Source: Tissierella praeacuta DSM 18095 (GTDB lineage Bacteria; Bacillota; Clostridia; Tissierellales; Tissierellaceae). From it: a DNA stretch of 64,000 bases. Location: assembly GCF_900128955.1 (NCBI RefSeq), contig NZ_FQTY01000013.1, forward strand, positions 1 through 64,000, written 5' to 3'. A program made the translations under genes and the position numbers. This document shows positions 6,938 through 15,160 of the stretch, one piece after another. Position 1 is the stretch's first letter; each line of letters opens with the position of its first letter. A model generated the notes under the pieces. It was not told the origin of the DNA, did no database searches, and saw nothing but the letters and a program-made list of their open reading frames with translations.

Positions 6938-7204
6938 TTGGAAAAGGATATATTGATCAGAATTCGTAAAGACATCGAGAGGTGTATTGGCAAAAATGTA
7001 ATACTTCGAGCAAATAAAGGTAGAAAAAAGACTGTGGTTCGAGAAGGAATATTGGAAGCGGCATACCCTAATTTATTTATTGTAAGGATTAGCAATGAAT
7101 ATGATAGCAGTAGAAAGGTATCATATACCTATACAGATGTATTGACGGGAACCGTTGAAGTAACTGTTTGCTCACAAAATCAACATAGTGTAAAAATATC
7201 TTAA
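6938..7204 (+). CDS. veg: Veg family protein
   Basis: This 88-residue protein has the Veg pattern: IRKDIERCIGKNVILRANKGRKK, then REGILEAAYPNLFIVRI and SYTYTDVLTGTVEV. It starts with TTG behind GGAAGGTGG. Veg proteins are small SH3-like-barrel proteins; in B. subtilis Veg influences biofilm gene expression through SinR and is expressed very highly. The genomic position just before sipL and ispE matches other clostridia. Two perfect tandem promoters drive it and a terminator follows. Confidence 0.92.
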   Translation: MEKDILIRIRKDIERCIGKNVILRANKGRKKTVVREGILEAAYPNLFIVRISNEYDSSRKVSYTYTDVLTGTVEVTVCSQNQHSVKIS

Positions 7205-7238
7205 AAAATAACTGTACAATCATTGTACAGTTATTTTT
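7205..7238 (+). terminator. Terminator after veg
   Basis: AATAACTGTACAAT and ATTGTACAGTTATT form a 14-bp perfect stem with a single-base loop, ending in TTTTT. Confidence 0.9.
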
Positions 7239-7317
7239 ATGTCTTTATTCATTATTTATGATATTTATGCATATATATCTTCATAGGATGTTATAGGAAA
7301 TAATTAGGGGGGATATT

Positions 7318-8865
7318 ATGTCTGTTGAATTAATAAAAGATGTTTTGCGGATTGAAGAGCTAAGGGGAAAAGAAAATATCCAGGCCTTGGTAGAAACAGA
7401 AATTTATCTAAATCCATCTAAAGCAGATTTGAATAAGGTACTTTGGACAGATGGCACTGTAGAAATACTTAGTACCAAGGTAATAATGGATAGAATAGTA
7501 GTATCAGGAGTAGTAAAATTTAAAATAGTTTACAAATCAAAGGAAGAAGAGAATAATATTTATACAATGGATTCTAATGCAGATTTTAGAGAAGAAATAG
7601 AGATACCAGGAATAACAGAAACTATGTCCGCAACTATAAGTTCTAATATTGAATATATAGAAGAAGAAATATTAGATGAAAGAAAACTATCTCTAAAGGC
7701 ATTAGTTAGTTTAGAAGGAAAAGTGGAAGAAGTAAATAATATAGAAATAATCAAAGACATTAATGAAAAAAATAATCTTCAAATATTAAAAGAAACTATT
7801 AAATATAAGGAAATCTATGGTAGAGAGACATCCTATGCCATAGTAAAAGAAACCTTCGAAATAGGAGAAGAAAATCCAGCCATAGAAGAAATACTTAAAA
7901 TGTCAATTCAAGCTTATGAAAATGAAGCTACAGTAGCAGACGATAGGATAATAGTATCTGGGATGGTGAATGCTAAAGTTATATATTATGGAGAAAATAG
8001 AATAGATACAGTAGAAGAGGAAATACCTTTCAATCATTTTCTAGAAATTCCAGGTGCAATAGCTGAATCACAAGAAGAACTTATTATTGAAGTAGTAGAA
8101 GGAAATTATGAATTATTAGAAAATGAAGCTGGAGAGCTTAAGATTTTATCCTTAGAAGTAAAACTTAGAATATCAGGTATAGCTTTCTCAGAGAATCAGA
8201 AAGCCTTAATAGTAGATGCATACTCAACTAAGGAAGAAGTTAATATAGAAAGAGAAGAAATCAATTTAATTGAAAATGTAAAAAGTACAATTCATAAGGA
8301 GAATATAGTTAAGGATTTAACTCAATATAAAATAAGGGAGATTTATAATATAATAGGCTCTCCAAGTATTATAGATACTAGAATTCAAGATAATGAACTA
8401 ATAGTGGAAGGAATTCTTTCTTTAAAAGGAATTTATTTAGACGATATAACAGAAGAAATTAGTACATTTAGAGAAGAAATTCCATATAAATATTACTTGC
8501 CCCTAGAAGAAAAGGTTATAGAACCATTAATAGATGTAAGTCTAAATTTGGAAACAATAAAAGTAGATACATCTAAAGACGCTTTTATTGTAGAGGCAGC
8601 TATTAAGCATAAGGTGAAAATCAATAGAAATAGAGTATTATCAGTGATCAATTTAATAGAGGAAACAGGAGATATAATAGATAAAAGAAATCGCCCTAGT
8701 ATAACTATTTATATAGTTCAAAGAGATGATATATTATGGAATATAGCTAAAAGATACAATACAACTGTAGAGGAAATATTGCAGGCAAATGAAAGTTTAA
8801 ATCCAAATAATATAATGCCTGGAGAGAAAATAATAATTGAAAAAACAGTAGATATATCTTTTTAA
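7318..8865 (+). CDS. sipL: Spore morphogenetic protein SipL (DUF3794 + LysM)
   Basis: The 515 residues comprise repeated DUF3794/SPOCS-type beta-rich segments (about 30-450) and a C-terminal LysM domain (about 462-510) with YIVQRDDILWNIAKRYNTT and GEKIIIEK. This layout matches SipL of Clostridioides difficile, which binds SpoIVA through its LysM domain to anchor the spore coat on the forespore surface. Position between veg and ispE is the same as in other clostridia. No signal peptide is seen, as expected for a mother-cell cytoplasmic protein. GGGGGG precedes the ATG. Mother-cell sigma control is likely, but I could not fix a promoter. Confidence 0.9.
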   Translation: MSVELIKDVLRIEELRGKENIQALVETEIYLNPSKADLNKVLWTDGTVEILSTKVIMDRIVVSGVVKFKIVYKSKEEENNIYTMDSNADFREEIEIPGITETMSATISSNIEYIEEEILDERKLSLKALVSLEGKVEEVNNIEIIKDINEKNNLQILKETIKYKEIYGRETSYAIVKETFEIGEENPAIEEILKMSIQAYENEATVADDRIIVSGMVNAKVIYYGENRIDTVEEEIPFNHFLEIPGAIAESQEELIIEVVEGNYELLENEAGELKILSLEVKLRISGIAFSENQKALIVDAYSTKEEVNIEREEINLIENVKSTIHKENIVKDLTQYKIREIYNIIGSPSIIDTRIQDNELIVEGILSLKGIYLDDITEEISTFREEIPYKYYLPLEEKVIEPLIDVSLNLETIKVDTSKDAFIVEAAIKHKVKINRNRVLSVINLIEETGDIIDKRNRPSITIYIVQRDDILWNIAKRYNTTVEEILQANESLNPNNIMPGEKIIIEKTVDISF

Positions 8866-8936
8866 AGGAAACTTTATCATACCTTAGGAATTATGATATA
8901 ATATAAAAGGTAAATTTTCATGAGGGAGAAATTTAA

Positions 8937-9791
8937 ATGAAAGAGATTATAATAAATTCCTATGGTAAAATTAATTTAGGACTGGATGTGTTATATAGGA
9001 GGGACGACGGTTATCATGAGATAAATACTATAATGCAGCAAATCAGTCTTAATGATATATTGACTATAAAAGAAATTAAAAAAGATATAGAAATAGAATG
9101 TAATAAGGAAGAAGTTCCCCTAGATTCTACAAATTTAGTATATCATGCATGGAAAAAGATGCAGGAAAAGACGGGGATAAACAGAGGAATTAAAGTAAAT
9201 ATATATAAAAGAATTCCTGTGGCAGCAGGACTTGCAGGAGGCAGTGCAAATGCAGCGGCAGTTTTGAAAGGATTAAATGAGCTTTGGGGTTTAAAACTAA
9301 GTGAAAAAGAATTAATGGAAATTGGTGTGGAAATTGGTGCAGATGTACCCTATTGTATTATGGGAGGAACAGCATTTGCAGAAGGAATAGGAGAAAAGTT
9401 GACAAAGATCAGGTCTTTTAAAGATAAGAATGTATTGCTTATTAATCCAGGGATAGGTATTTCAACTGCTGAAGTTTATAAAAATATTAGACTAAATAAA
9501 CAATCACATATTGATATAAAAAAAATAATGTCATTTATAGAAGAAGATGATATAAACTCCGTAGCCAAAAGTATAACCAATGTAATGGAAGAAGTAGTTA
9601 TAGAAAAAACACCTATTATATCTGAAATCAAGAGAGATATGCTAGACTATGGAGCATTAGGTTCTTTAATGAGTGGTAGTGGACCAACGGTTTTCGGATT
9701 ATTTGAGGATTTAGATAAACTTCAATTTTGTAAGAAAAGCTTAGAAAAAAAATATAATAAGGGCGTAGTTCTTATTGTAAAGACAATTTAA
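8937..9791 (+). CDS. ispE: 4-diphosphocytidyl-2-C-methyl-D-erythritol kinase
   Basis: At 284 residues this is a full-length GHMP kinase of the non-mevalonate isoprenoid pathway; it phosphorylates CDP-methylerythritol. It shows YGKINLGLDV with RRDDGYHE near the N-terminus, the ATP loop PVAAGLAGGSANAAA (about 94-108), GADVPYCIMGGTAFAEGIGE, and the C-terminal GSLMSGSGPTVFG glycine loop. GAGGGAG precedes the ATG. A TATAAT box (about 8898-8903) suggests its own promoter, though I see no clear -35. Confidence 0.96.
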   Translation: MKEIIINSYGKINLGLDVLYRRDDGYHEINTIMQQISLNDILTIKEIKKDIEIECNKEEVPLDSTNLVYHAWKKMQEKTGINRGIKVNIYKRIPVAAGLAGGSANAAAVLKGLNELWGLKLSEKELMEIGVEIGADVPYCIMGGTAFAEGIGEKLTKIRSFKDKNVLLINPGIGISTAEVYKNIRLNKQSHIDIKKIMSFIEEDDINSVAKSITNVMEEVVIEKTPIISEIKRDMLDYGALGSLMSGSGPTVFGLFEDLDKLQFCKKSLEKKYNKGVVLIVKTI

Positions 9792-9848
9792 TAGAGTGTA
9801 TATATTACCCATCTTTTGCAAACTATATTAGTTACAGGAGGTGGGATT

Positions 9849-10058
9849 TTGTTTTCTAAAACATATAAGATATTAAGAGAGTTGACGGATTATTATACTA
9901 TTTTAATGATAATTGCCATAGGAATATTTACTTTATTAATTGATGGCAAAAGATATAGACAAAAAGGATACATAAGGGAATTACGAATGGTAAAGATTAT
10001 ATCTTATTCATACATAACCATAGGTGGATTATTATATGTATTGCTATTATTAATGTAG
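9849..10058 (+). CDS. Small CLC_0170-like membrane protein
   Basis: I chose the TTG at 9849 because AGGAGGTG lies 5-7 bases upstream, giving 69 residues with two membrane segments (about 15-30 and 48-68) joined by a basic loop. Small proteins of this type (CLC_0170 family) occur next to germination or sporulation genes in clostridia. It ends just before the GerA-type gene and is probably its first operon partner. Function is unknown. Confidence 0.65.
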   Translation: MFSKTYKILRELTDYYTILMIIAIGIFTLLIDGKRYRQKGYIRELRMVKIISYSYITIGGLLYVLLLLM

Positions 10059-10068
10059 GGGTGTAATG

Positions 10069-11583
10069 ATGAAAACTATACTGCTTAAAGATTTAGAAAA
10101 AAACGAAGAAATATTTAGAAACTTATTTACCGACTGTGATGATGTTGTCTTTAGAAGAATAGAAATAGGTGATGTTTATAAAGTAAAGCTCACCTTAGTA
10201 TATATAGATGGCTTAGTAAGCAAAGAATATATTGCAGAACACGGGATTTTTTCCCTATTCATAGAAGAAGAAATAAAAACCTTTTCTCTACAAGGATTTA
10301 AGACTCCACTAATAGATATAATTTCAAAGGAGGCATTATCTACTATAGATATAAAAGAAGAATTTCATGTAGATAATATAGTGGATTCCATACTTTCTGG
10401 TGATACCATAATCTTAATTGATAAAATTGATAAATGCTTAATATTTGACTCAAAAGGCTGGCCAGCTCGGGGCGTTGAAGAACCACAGACAGAAACCTTA
10501 GTTAGAGGTCCAAGGGATGGGTTTGTAGAATCTGTAAAGGCAAATATGACATTAGTAAGAAGAAGGATAAAGGATACCAATTTAAAAATTAAAATGCATA
10601 CAGTTGGTAGAAGGTCACAAACAAGTGTTGCAGTAATGTATATAGAAGATATTGTTGATAAATCTTTAATTAATGATGTTAATGAAAGGTTAAAATCAGT
10701 AGATATAGATGCCATATTAGATAGTTCCATGCTAGAAAATTTAATAGAAGATAATTACCTTTCAGCATTTCCTCAAATAGAGAATACAGAAAGACCTGAT
10801 TCAGTCGCAGCTGCATTGTATGAAGGACGTGTAGCCATTATAGTAGATAATTCACCCTTTGTACTAATAGTACCTGCTACCATTGGGACATTATTGCAAT
10901 CAACAGAAGATTATTATACAAGATGGCAAGAAACACAAGGAGTAAGATTTTTAAGATTATTAGCAGTGTTTTTAGCAGTTCTATCTCCTGCACTTTATAT
11001 ATCCATTATTTCATATCATCCAGGACTACTTCCTACAAAATTAACCTATTATTTAGCAGCAAGTAGGATTAATGTGCCTTTTCCAGCAGTTGTAGAAACA
11101 TTTTTAATGGAGGGCACAATAGAACTAATAAGAGAGTCAGGTACAAGAATTTCTGGACCAATAGGGACAACTGTGGGAATAGTTGGGGGACTTATAATTG
11201 GTCAGGCAGCAGTTGAGGCTGGAATAGTAAGTGCTATTTTAATAATTATAGTAGCTACAACTACTATAGCTTCTTTTGCTATCCCTAGTTATGAGTTTGC
11301 AGCAGGATTAAGAGTGTGGAGATTTATCCTTATTATTTTAGCATCAGTATTGGGGTTATATGGAGTAATGTTAGGAATTATCCTATTAGGAACTCATTTA
11401 ATTAAATTAGATAGTTTTGGAGTTCCATTTACATCACCATATTCAGGTTTAGGAGTAGGTTCTGGTGAATTAAAAGACACTTTATTTAAGATACCAATTC
11501 AATACCTAAAAGAAAGACCTACATTTACACATCCGAGGAATAAGAGAAGAATGGGGAGAAGTTGGAAAGATGCAAAAAAATAA
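10069..11583 (+). CDS. Spore germination protein, GerA (GerAA) family
   Basis: About 504 residues (an ATG three bases earlier is possible). A large soluble N-terminal part (about 1-280) includes the family motifs PRDGFVESVKANMTLVRRRI and RPDSVAAALYEGRVAIIVDN. Membrane helices follow (about 290-470), with SGPIGTTVGIVGGLIIGQAAVEAGI. In germinant receptors the A subunit sits in the inner spore membrane with the B permease and the C lipoprotein. It overlaps the next gene by 14 bases. The ligand cannot be predicted. Confidence 0.94.
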   Translation: MKTILLKDLEKNEEIFRNLFTDCDDVVFRRIEIGDVYKVKLTLVYIDGLVSKEYIAEHGIFSLFIEEEIKTFSLQGFKTPLIDIISKEALSTIDIKEEFHVDNIVDSILSGDTIILIDKIDKCLIFDSKGWPARGVEEPQTETLVRGPRDGFVESVKANMTLVRRRIKDTNLKIKMHTVGRRSQTSVAVMYIEDIVDKSLINDVNERLKSVDIDAILDSSMLENLIEDNYLSAFPQIENTERPDSVAAALYEGRVAIIVDNSPFVLIVPATIGTLLQSTEDYYTRWQETQGVRFLRLLAVFLAVLSPALYISIISYHPGLLPTKLTYYLAASRINVPFPAVVETFLMEGTIELIRESGTRISGPIGTTVGIVGGLIIGQAAVEAGIVSAILIIIVATTTIASFAIPSYEFAAGLRVWRFILIILASVLGLYGVMLGIILLGTHLIKLDSFGVPFTSPYSGLGVGSGELKDTLFKIPIQYLKERPTFTHPRNKRRMGRSWKDAKK

Positions 11584-12664
11584 TAAAATATCAAATAAAC
11601 AGATAAGAGCATTAGTTGTTTCTGCAGTTGTAGGAACAGGAATTTTATCTCTTCCAAATAGAATTTCTTTGATATTAGGAAATGATGGATGGATAGCTAT
11701 AATTCTTTCAGGTATATTAGTAATAGGAATTACAATAATTATGAATAAATTGTTCTATCTTTATCCTGATAAAGATTTTTTTGAAATAGGTAGAATGGTT
11801 TTAGGCAAATGGCTCTTTAATATTTTTCTTGTTTTCTTTCTAATTTATCTAATAGTGAGTATGGCTGCCATTTCTAGAAATATTGCAGAGATTCTAAAGG
11901 CATTTCTTTTAGAAAATACTCCAACAGAAATAATAATAATTTCCTTTATACTTGTAACTACTTATCTTTCTAGATCTGAAATTCAAGTAATCGGAAGAGC
12001 AGCATATCATATATATCCAGTAGTACTAGGATTTGTAATAATATTAATACTTATATCTTTAACAAGTGTAGACTTTACAAATATGCTTCCACTATTTCAA
12101 TCAAATATTAGAAATACGCCAAAGAGCATAAGTCTAAGCTTTTTTAGCTATACTGGATTTGAAATATTATTATTTTCAATACCCTTTACAGAAAGAAAAA
12201 AAGAAACAATGAAATCTAGTCTTATGGGAGTTGGAATAGTAATAGTTATATATCTAATAATATTTGTGCTTTCTCTATCTCAATATGGATTACAGAGTTT
12301 GAGAAGGCAAAGCTTTCCTATACTATCCCTTATAAAAGAAATAGATTTACCTGGATATTTTATTGAAAACCTTGATGGACTTATGGTAGCCATATGGGTA
12401 ATAGTCATTTTTGGAACTATGGTTCCATTCTATTATTCAGCTGGAAAAATTCTCTCAAACTTATTTAATACAAAAGAACATGGGTTATTTATACTACCAC
12501 TTACACCACTAATATATATAATATCCTTGATACCTGAAAACATAGTTCAATTAAGTAAACAAATAAGAAAGTTTATAAATTACTTTGGATTTGTATCCAT
12601 AGTTTTCTTGCCAATTATAATCTATGTTATAGGATTATTTAAATCTAGGGGGTCAGATAGATGA
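11570..12664 (+). CDS. Spore germination protein, GerB (GerAB) family permease
   Basis: The 364 residues form a ten-helix membrane protein of the APC superfamily, as in GerAB/GerBB proteins. It begins SNKQIRALVVSAVVGTGILSLP, the typical first-helix motif. In receptor studies the B subunit binds the germinant. GGGGAGAAG before the ATG lies within the end of the GerA-type gene, so the two are translationally coupled. Its end overlaps the GerC-type gene by four bases (ATGA). Confidence 0.93.
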   Translation: MQKNNKISNKQIRALVVSAVVGTGILSLPNRISLILGNDGWIAIILSGILVIGITIIMNKLFYLYPDKDFFEIGRMVLGKWLFNIFLVFFLIYLIVSMAAISRNIAEILKAFLLENTPTEIIIISFILVTTYLSRSEIQVIGRAAYHIYPVVLGFVIILILISLTSVDFTNMLPLFQSNIRNTPKSISLSFFSYTGFEILLFSIPFTERKKETMKSSLMGVGIVIVIYLIIFVLSLSQYGLQSLRRQSFPILSLIKEIDLPGYFIENLDGLMVAIWVIVIFGTMVPFYYSAGKILSNLFNTKEHGLFILPLTPLIYIISLIPENIVQLSKQIRKFINYFGFVSIVFLPIIIYVIGLFKSRGSDR

Positions 12665-13788
12665 AAAAAAGATTTATATTGGTAATTATTACTATACCAC
12701 TTATATTGACTACAGGATGTTGGGGAATGATAGAAATAAACCAACGAATATTTCCATATTCAATAGGCGTAGATTTAAATGATAATGAGGGTGAAAAATA
12801 TATAATAACCATATCTTATCCCAATATAAATGCAATAGGTAAAAATGCAACTCAAGAAGAGAGAATACATATAGTATCAACTGTAGCATCATCTGTTTTT
12901 GAGGGTATAGAACAACTGTCTACGAGATTGCCCTATGAAGTTTATTTTAAACATCTAAAAGTAGTAGTCTTTGGACAAGAATTAGCAAAGGATGAATGTA
13001 TAATTCGAGAAATATTAGATGGAATGAGTAGAGATTTCATTATAAACAAAAAAGTTAGATTATTAATAGCAGAAGGGAAAGCTATGGATTTACTCCTATT
13101 TATACCAAAGGCTAAAAGACAAGAGGTAATAGAAGGTACACTGGTAAGTATGCTTAAAGAAAATAAAGGAACATCTAAATTTATACCTCAAAGTTTAACT
13201 CAATTTATAAAAGATACTGATATAGGTGGAGTTGGGCTTATGCCTAGAGCTTCAATTCATGAAGAAGATATAAAGATATTTGGTGGAGCAATATTTAAAA
13301 ACTATACCTATATAGGAGATATAGATGAAATGCAAAACAGAGCTATATCACTAATGCGAGGGAAATTAAAAAGAGATTTAATAGATGCAATATATAATGG
13401 AGTTACGGTTTCATATTCAATAGATGGTTCAAAAATAAAAAAACATTTAATAAGAGAAGATGGGAATATAAAAATTAGAATAGATATTGAAATCGAAGGA
13501 AATCTGCAAGAGTATATAATACGAGGAAGACCTATGGTAAACGATATGGAAATAATGAATAAAATGGAAAATGCAATAAATGAAGTTTTAGAAAGTGAAG
13601 TAAATAGTACGTTAGAAGTATTACAAAAACAATATAAAGCTGATGCAATATATATTGGAGAATATCTATATAAATATCACCCAAAGGTATGGAAAGAGGT
13701 AGAAAATGATTGGGATGAGATATTTCCGCAAATTGATATAGATGTAGTAGTAGATTCTAAAATAAGAAGAAGAGGATTAGTACAATAA
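12661..13788 (+). CDS. Spore germination lipoprotein, Ger(x)C family
   Basis: The 375 residues start with a lipoprotein signal; the lipobox LTTGC ends at about residue 20, followed by WGMIEINQRIFPYSIGVD, typical of GerAC proteins. The rest is the soluble Ger(x)C domain, exposed on the outer face of the inner spore membrane. The last gene of the A-B-C receptor operon, it is followed by a perfect 51-bp palindrome. Confidence 0.94.
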   Translation: MKKRFILVIITIPLILTTGCWGMIEINQRIFPYSIGVDLNDNEGEKYIITISYPNINAIGKNATQEERIHIVSTVASSVFEGIEQLSTRLPYEVYFKHLKVVVFGQELAKDECIIREILDGMSRDFIINKKVRLLIAEGKAMDLLLFIPKAKRQEVIEGTLVSMLKENKGTSKFIPQSLTQFIKDTDIGGVGLMPRASIHEEDIKIFGGAIFKNYTYIGDIDEMQNRAISLMRGKLKRDLIDAIYNGVTVSYSIDGSKIKKHLIREDGNIKIRIDIEIEGNLQEYIIRGRPMVNDMEIMNKMENAINEVLESEVNSTLEVLQKQYKADAIYIGEYLYKYHPKVWKEVENDWDEIFPQIDIDVVVDSKIRRRGLVQ

Positions 13789-13789
13789 C

Positions 13790-13840
13790 TTCAATAACTT
13801 CAGTTTTTGGTGCCAGGCACCAAAAACTGAAGTTATTGAA
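13790..13840. repeat. Perfect 51-bp palindrome with GGTGCC-A-GGCACC centre, copy 1
   Basis: Arms 13790-13814 and 13816-13840 are perfect 25-bp inverted repeats around a single A. The centre reads GGTGCCAGGCACC. No T-run follows on the + strand, so it is not a classical terminator. A second copy with the same core lies at 19605-19651. Confidence 0.85.
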
Positions 13841-13847
13841 AAAAATA

Positions 13848-13876
13848 TTGACATGACAAAGGTACTATAATATAAT
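13848..13876 (+). promoter_or_regulatory. Consensus sigma-A promoter of the first RND operon
   Basis: TTGACA (13848-13853), 17 bases, TATAAT (13871-13876), ending 61 bases before the adaptor start. A TetR-type dyad follows the -10 box. Confidence 0.85.
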
Positions 13877-13888
13877 GAAAAATACTGA

Positions 13889-13904
13889 CTGACCGTTCGG
13901 TCGA
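13889..13904. promoter_or_regulatory. TetR-family operator
   Basis: GACCG-TT-CGGTC (13891-13902) within CTGACCGTTCGGTCGA is the usual AcrR/TetR-type palindrome. It covers the expected transcription start, so the TetR encoded at the end of this operon probably represses it. Confidence 0.75.
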
Positions 13905-13937
13905 TAAAAATTTAATTGATTTAGGGGGGACACTATA

Positions 13938-15158
13938 GTGCATAGAAGGTTCAATACAAAAATTATATTAGTTTTCATTCTAGTAGGGATATTAAGTTTA
14001 GCATCTGGATGTAATAAGTCTTTAAAATCTAGTGAGACAGTTGAAGAGGAAAATTATATACCAGTTGAAGTAGAAAAGACTAATATCCAAACCATAGCAA
14101 ATAATCTTAAATTTAATGGTAAGATATTAGCAAATGAAGAAATATCAGTTTTACCAAAGGTTTCTGGTATAGTTTCTAGTGTAAATGTTAAGCTAGGTGA
14201 TGTAGTAAAAGAAGGCAGTGTACTGTTTGTAGTAGAACAGGATACTTTTCTAAAAAGTCTTGAGCAGGCTAATAATGCCATTGAAATAGCAAATAATGGA
14301 GTTTTACAATCTGAAAGCAGTTTAAAGATTGCAAAGGCTAACTATGAATTAAATAAAGAAAAAATAGAAAATGCTAAGTTAAATTTAGAAAGAAGTAAAG
14401 AACTTTATGAAGAGGGTATCATACCTAAAAGTCAACTAGAGCAGGCAGAGTTAGCTGCTAGTGATATGAATTTAGAAGCAGCAAAAGGTCAACTAGAACA
14501 AGCAGAAACATTGTATCAGCAAGCTTTAAGCCAATTGAAGCAAGCACAGATATCCTATGAGCAAATGGAAGATAATTTCAACAATACAGTTGTTAAAGCA
14601 CCAATGGATGGAGTTGTCTCCACATTAAATGTAAAGGAAGGTCAAGTTGTTAGTAGTGGACAAATGGCAGCTACCATTGTTGATATGGACAAGGTTTATA
14701 TAGAAATAAAGGTAGTAGAAGATGTAGTAAATAGATTAAGCATAGATCAAAAAGTAGATTTAAGTATTCCGGCAGCCTTTGATGAAGATATATCTAGTAC
14801 CATTAGCTATATTAGCCCAACAGCTGATATTGGGAGCAATCTTTATTCTGTAAAGGTATATATAGATAATTCTGATAGAAAAATAAGACCTGGGATGAAT
14901 GGTAAAGTAAAGTTAAATTTAGATAAAATAGATTCAGTTATAGCAATTAAAAGTAATGCTGTTTTGGATAAGAAAGATGAGAAAATAGTATTTGTAGTAG
15001 AAAATGACCAAGCAGTTGAAAGAACTGTTACATTGGGCTTAGATACAGGAGATTATGTTGAAATTAAAGAAGGACTTAAAATAGATGAAGAGGTTATTAT
15101 AAAAGGGCAGCATTATGTAGAAAATGGACGAAAAGTGAAAGTAGTAAGGGGTGAATAA
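13938..15158 (+). CDS. RND efflux adaptor subunit (membrane fusion protein)
   Basis: The 406 residues begin with GTG behind GGGGGG and a lipoprotein signal with lipobox LASGC (about residue 25). A barrel-sandwich (lipoyl) half, GKILANEEISVLPKVSGIV, is followed by a long alpha-helical hairpin (about 110-210) rich in Glu, Gln and Ala, the second lipoyl half VKAPMDGVVSTLNVKEGQ, and beta-barrel and membrane-proximal domains. It links an RND pump to outer parts of the envelope. It is the first gene of an adaptor-pump-TetR operon. Confidence 0.92.
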   Translation: MHRRFNTKIILVFILVGILSLASGCNKSLKSSETVEEENYIPVEVEKTNIQTIANNLKFNGKILANEEISVLPKVSGIVSSVNVKLGDVVKEGSVLFVVEQDTFLKSLEQANNAIEIANNGVLQSESSLKIAKANYELNKEKIENAKLNLERSKELYEEGIIPKSQLEQAELAASDMNLEAAKGQLEQAETLYQQALSQLKQAQISYEQMEDNFNNTVVKAPMDGVVSTLNVKEGQVVSSGQMAATIVDMDKVYIEIKVVEDVVNRLSIDQKVDLSIPAAFDEDISSTISYISPTADIGSNLYSVKVYIDNSDRKIRPGMNGKVKLNLDKIDSVIAIKSNAVLDKKDEKIVFVVENDQAVERTVTLGLDTGDYVEIKEGLKIDEEVIIKGQHYVENGRKVKVVRGE

Positions 15159-15160
15159 TA

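Noticed and set aside
7241-7317. Sigma-E or sigma-K promoter of sipL
   Set aside because: CATA-containing words are present but none has the right partner element and spacing.
13790-13840. Rho-independent terminator of the GerC-type gene
   Set aside because: The stem is long enough, but an A-run, not a T-run, follows on the + strand; I list it as a repeat element.
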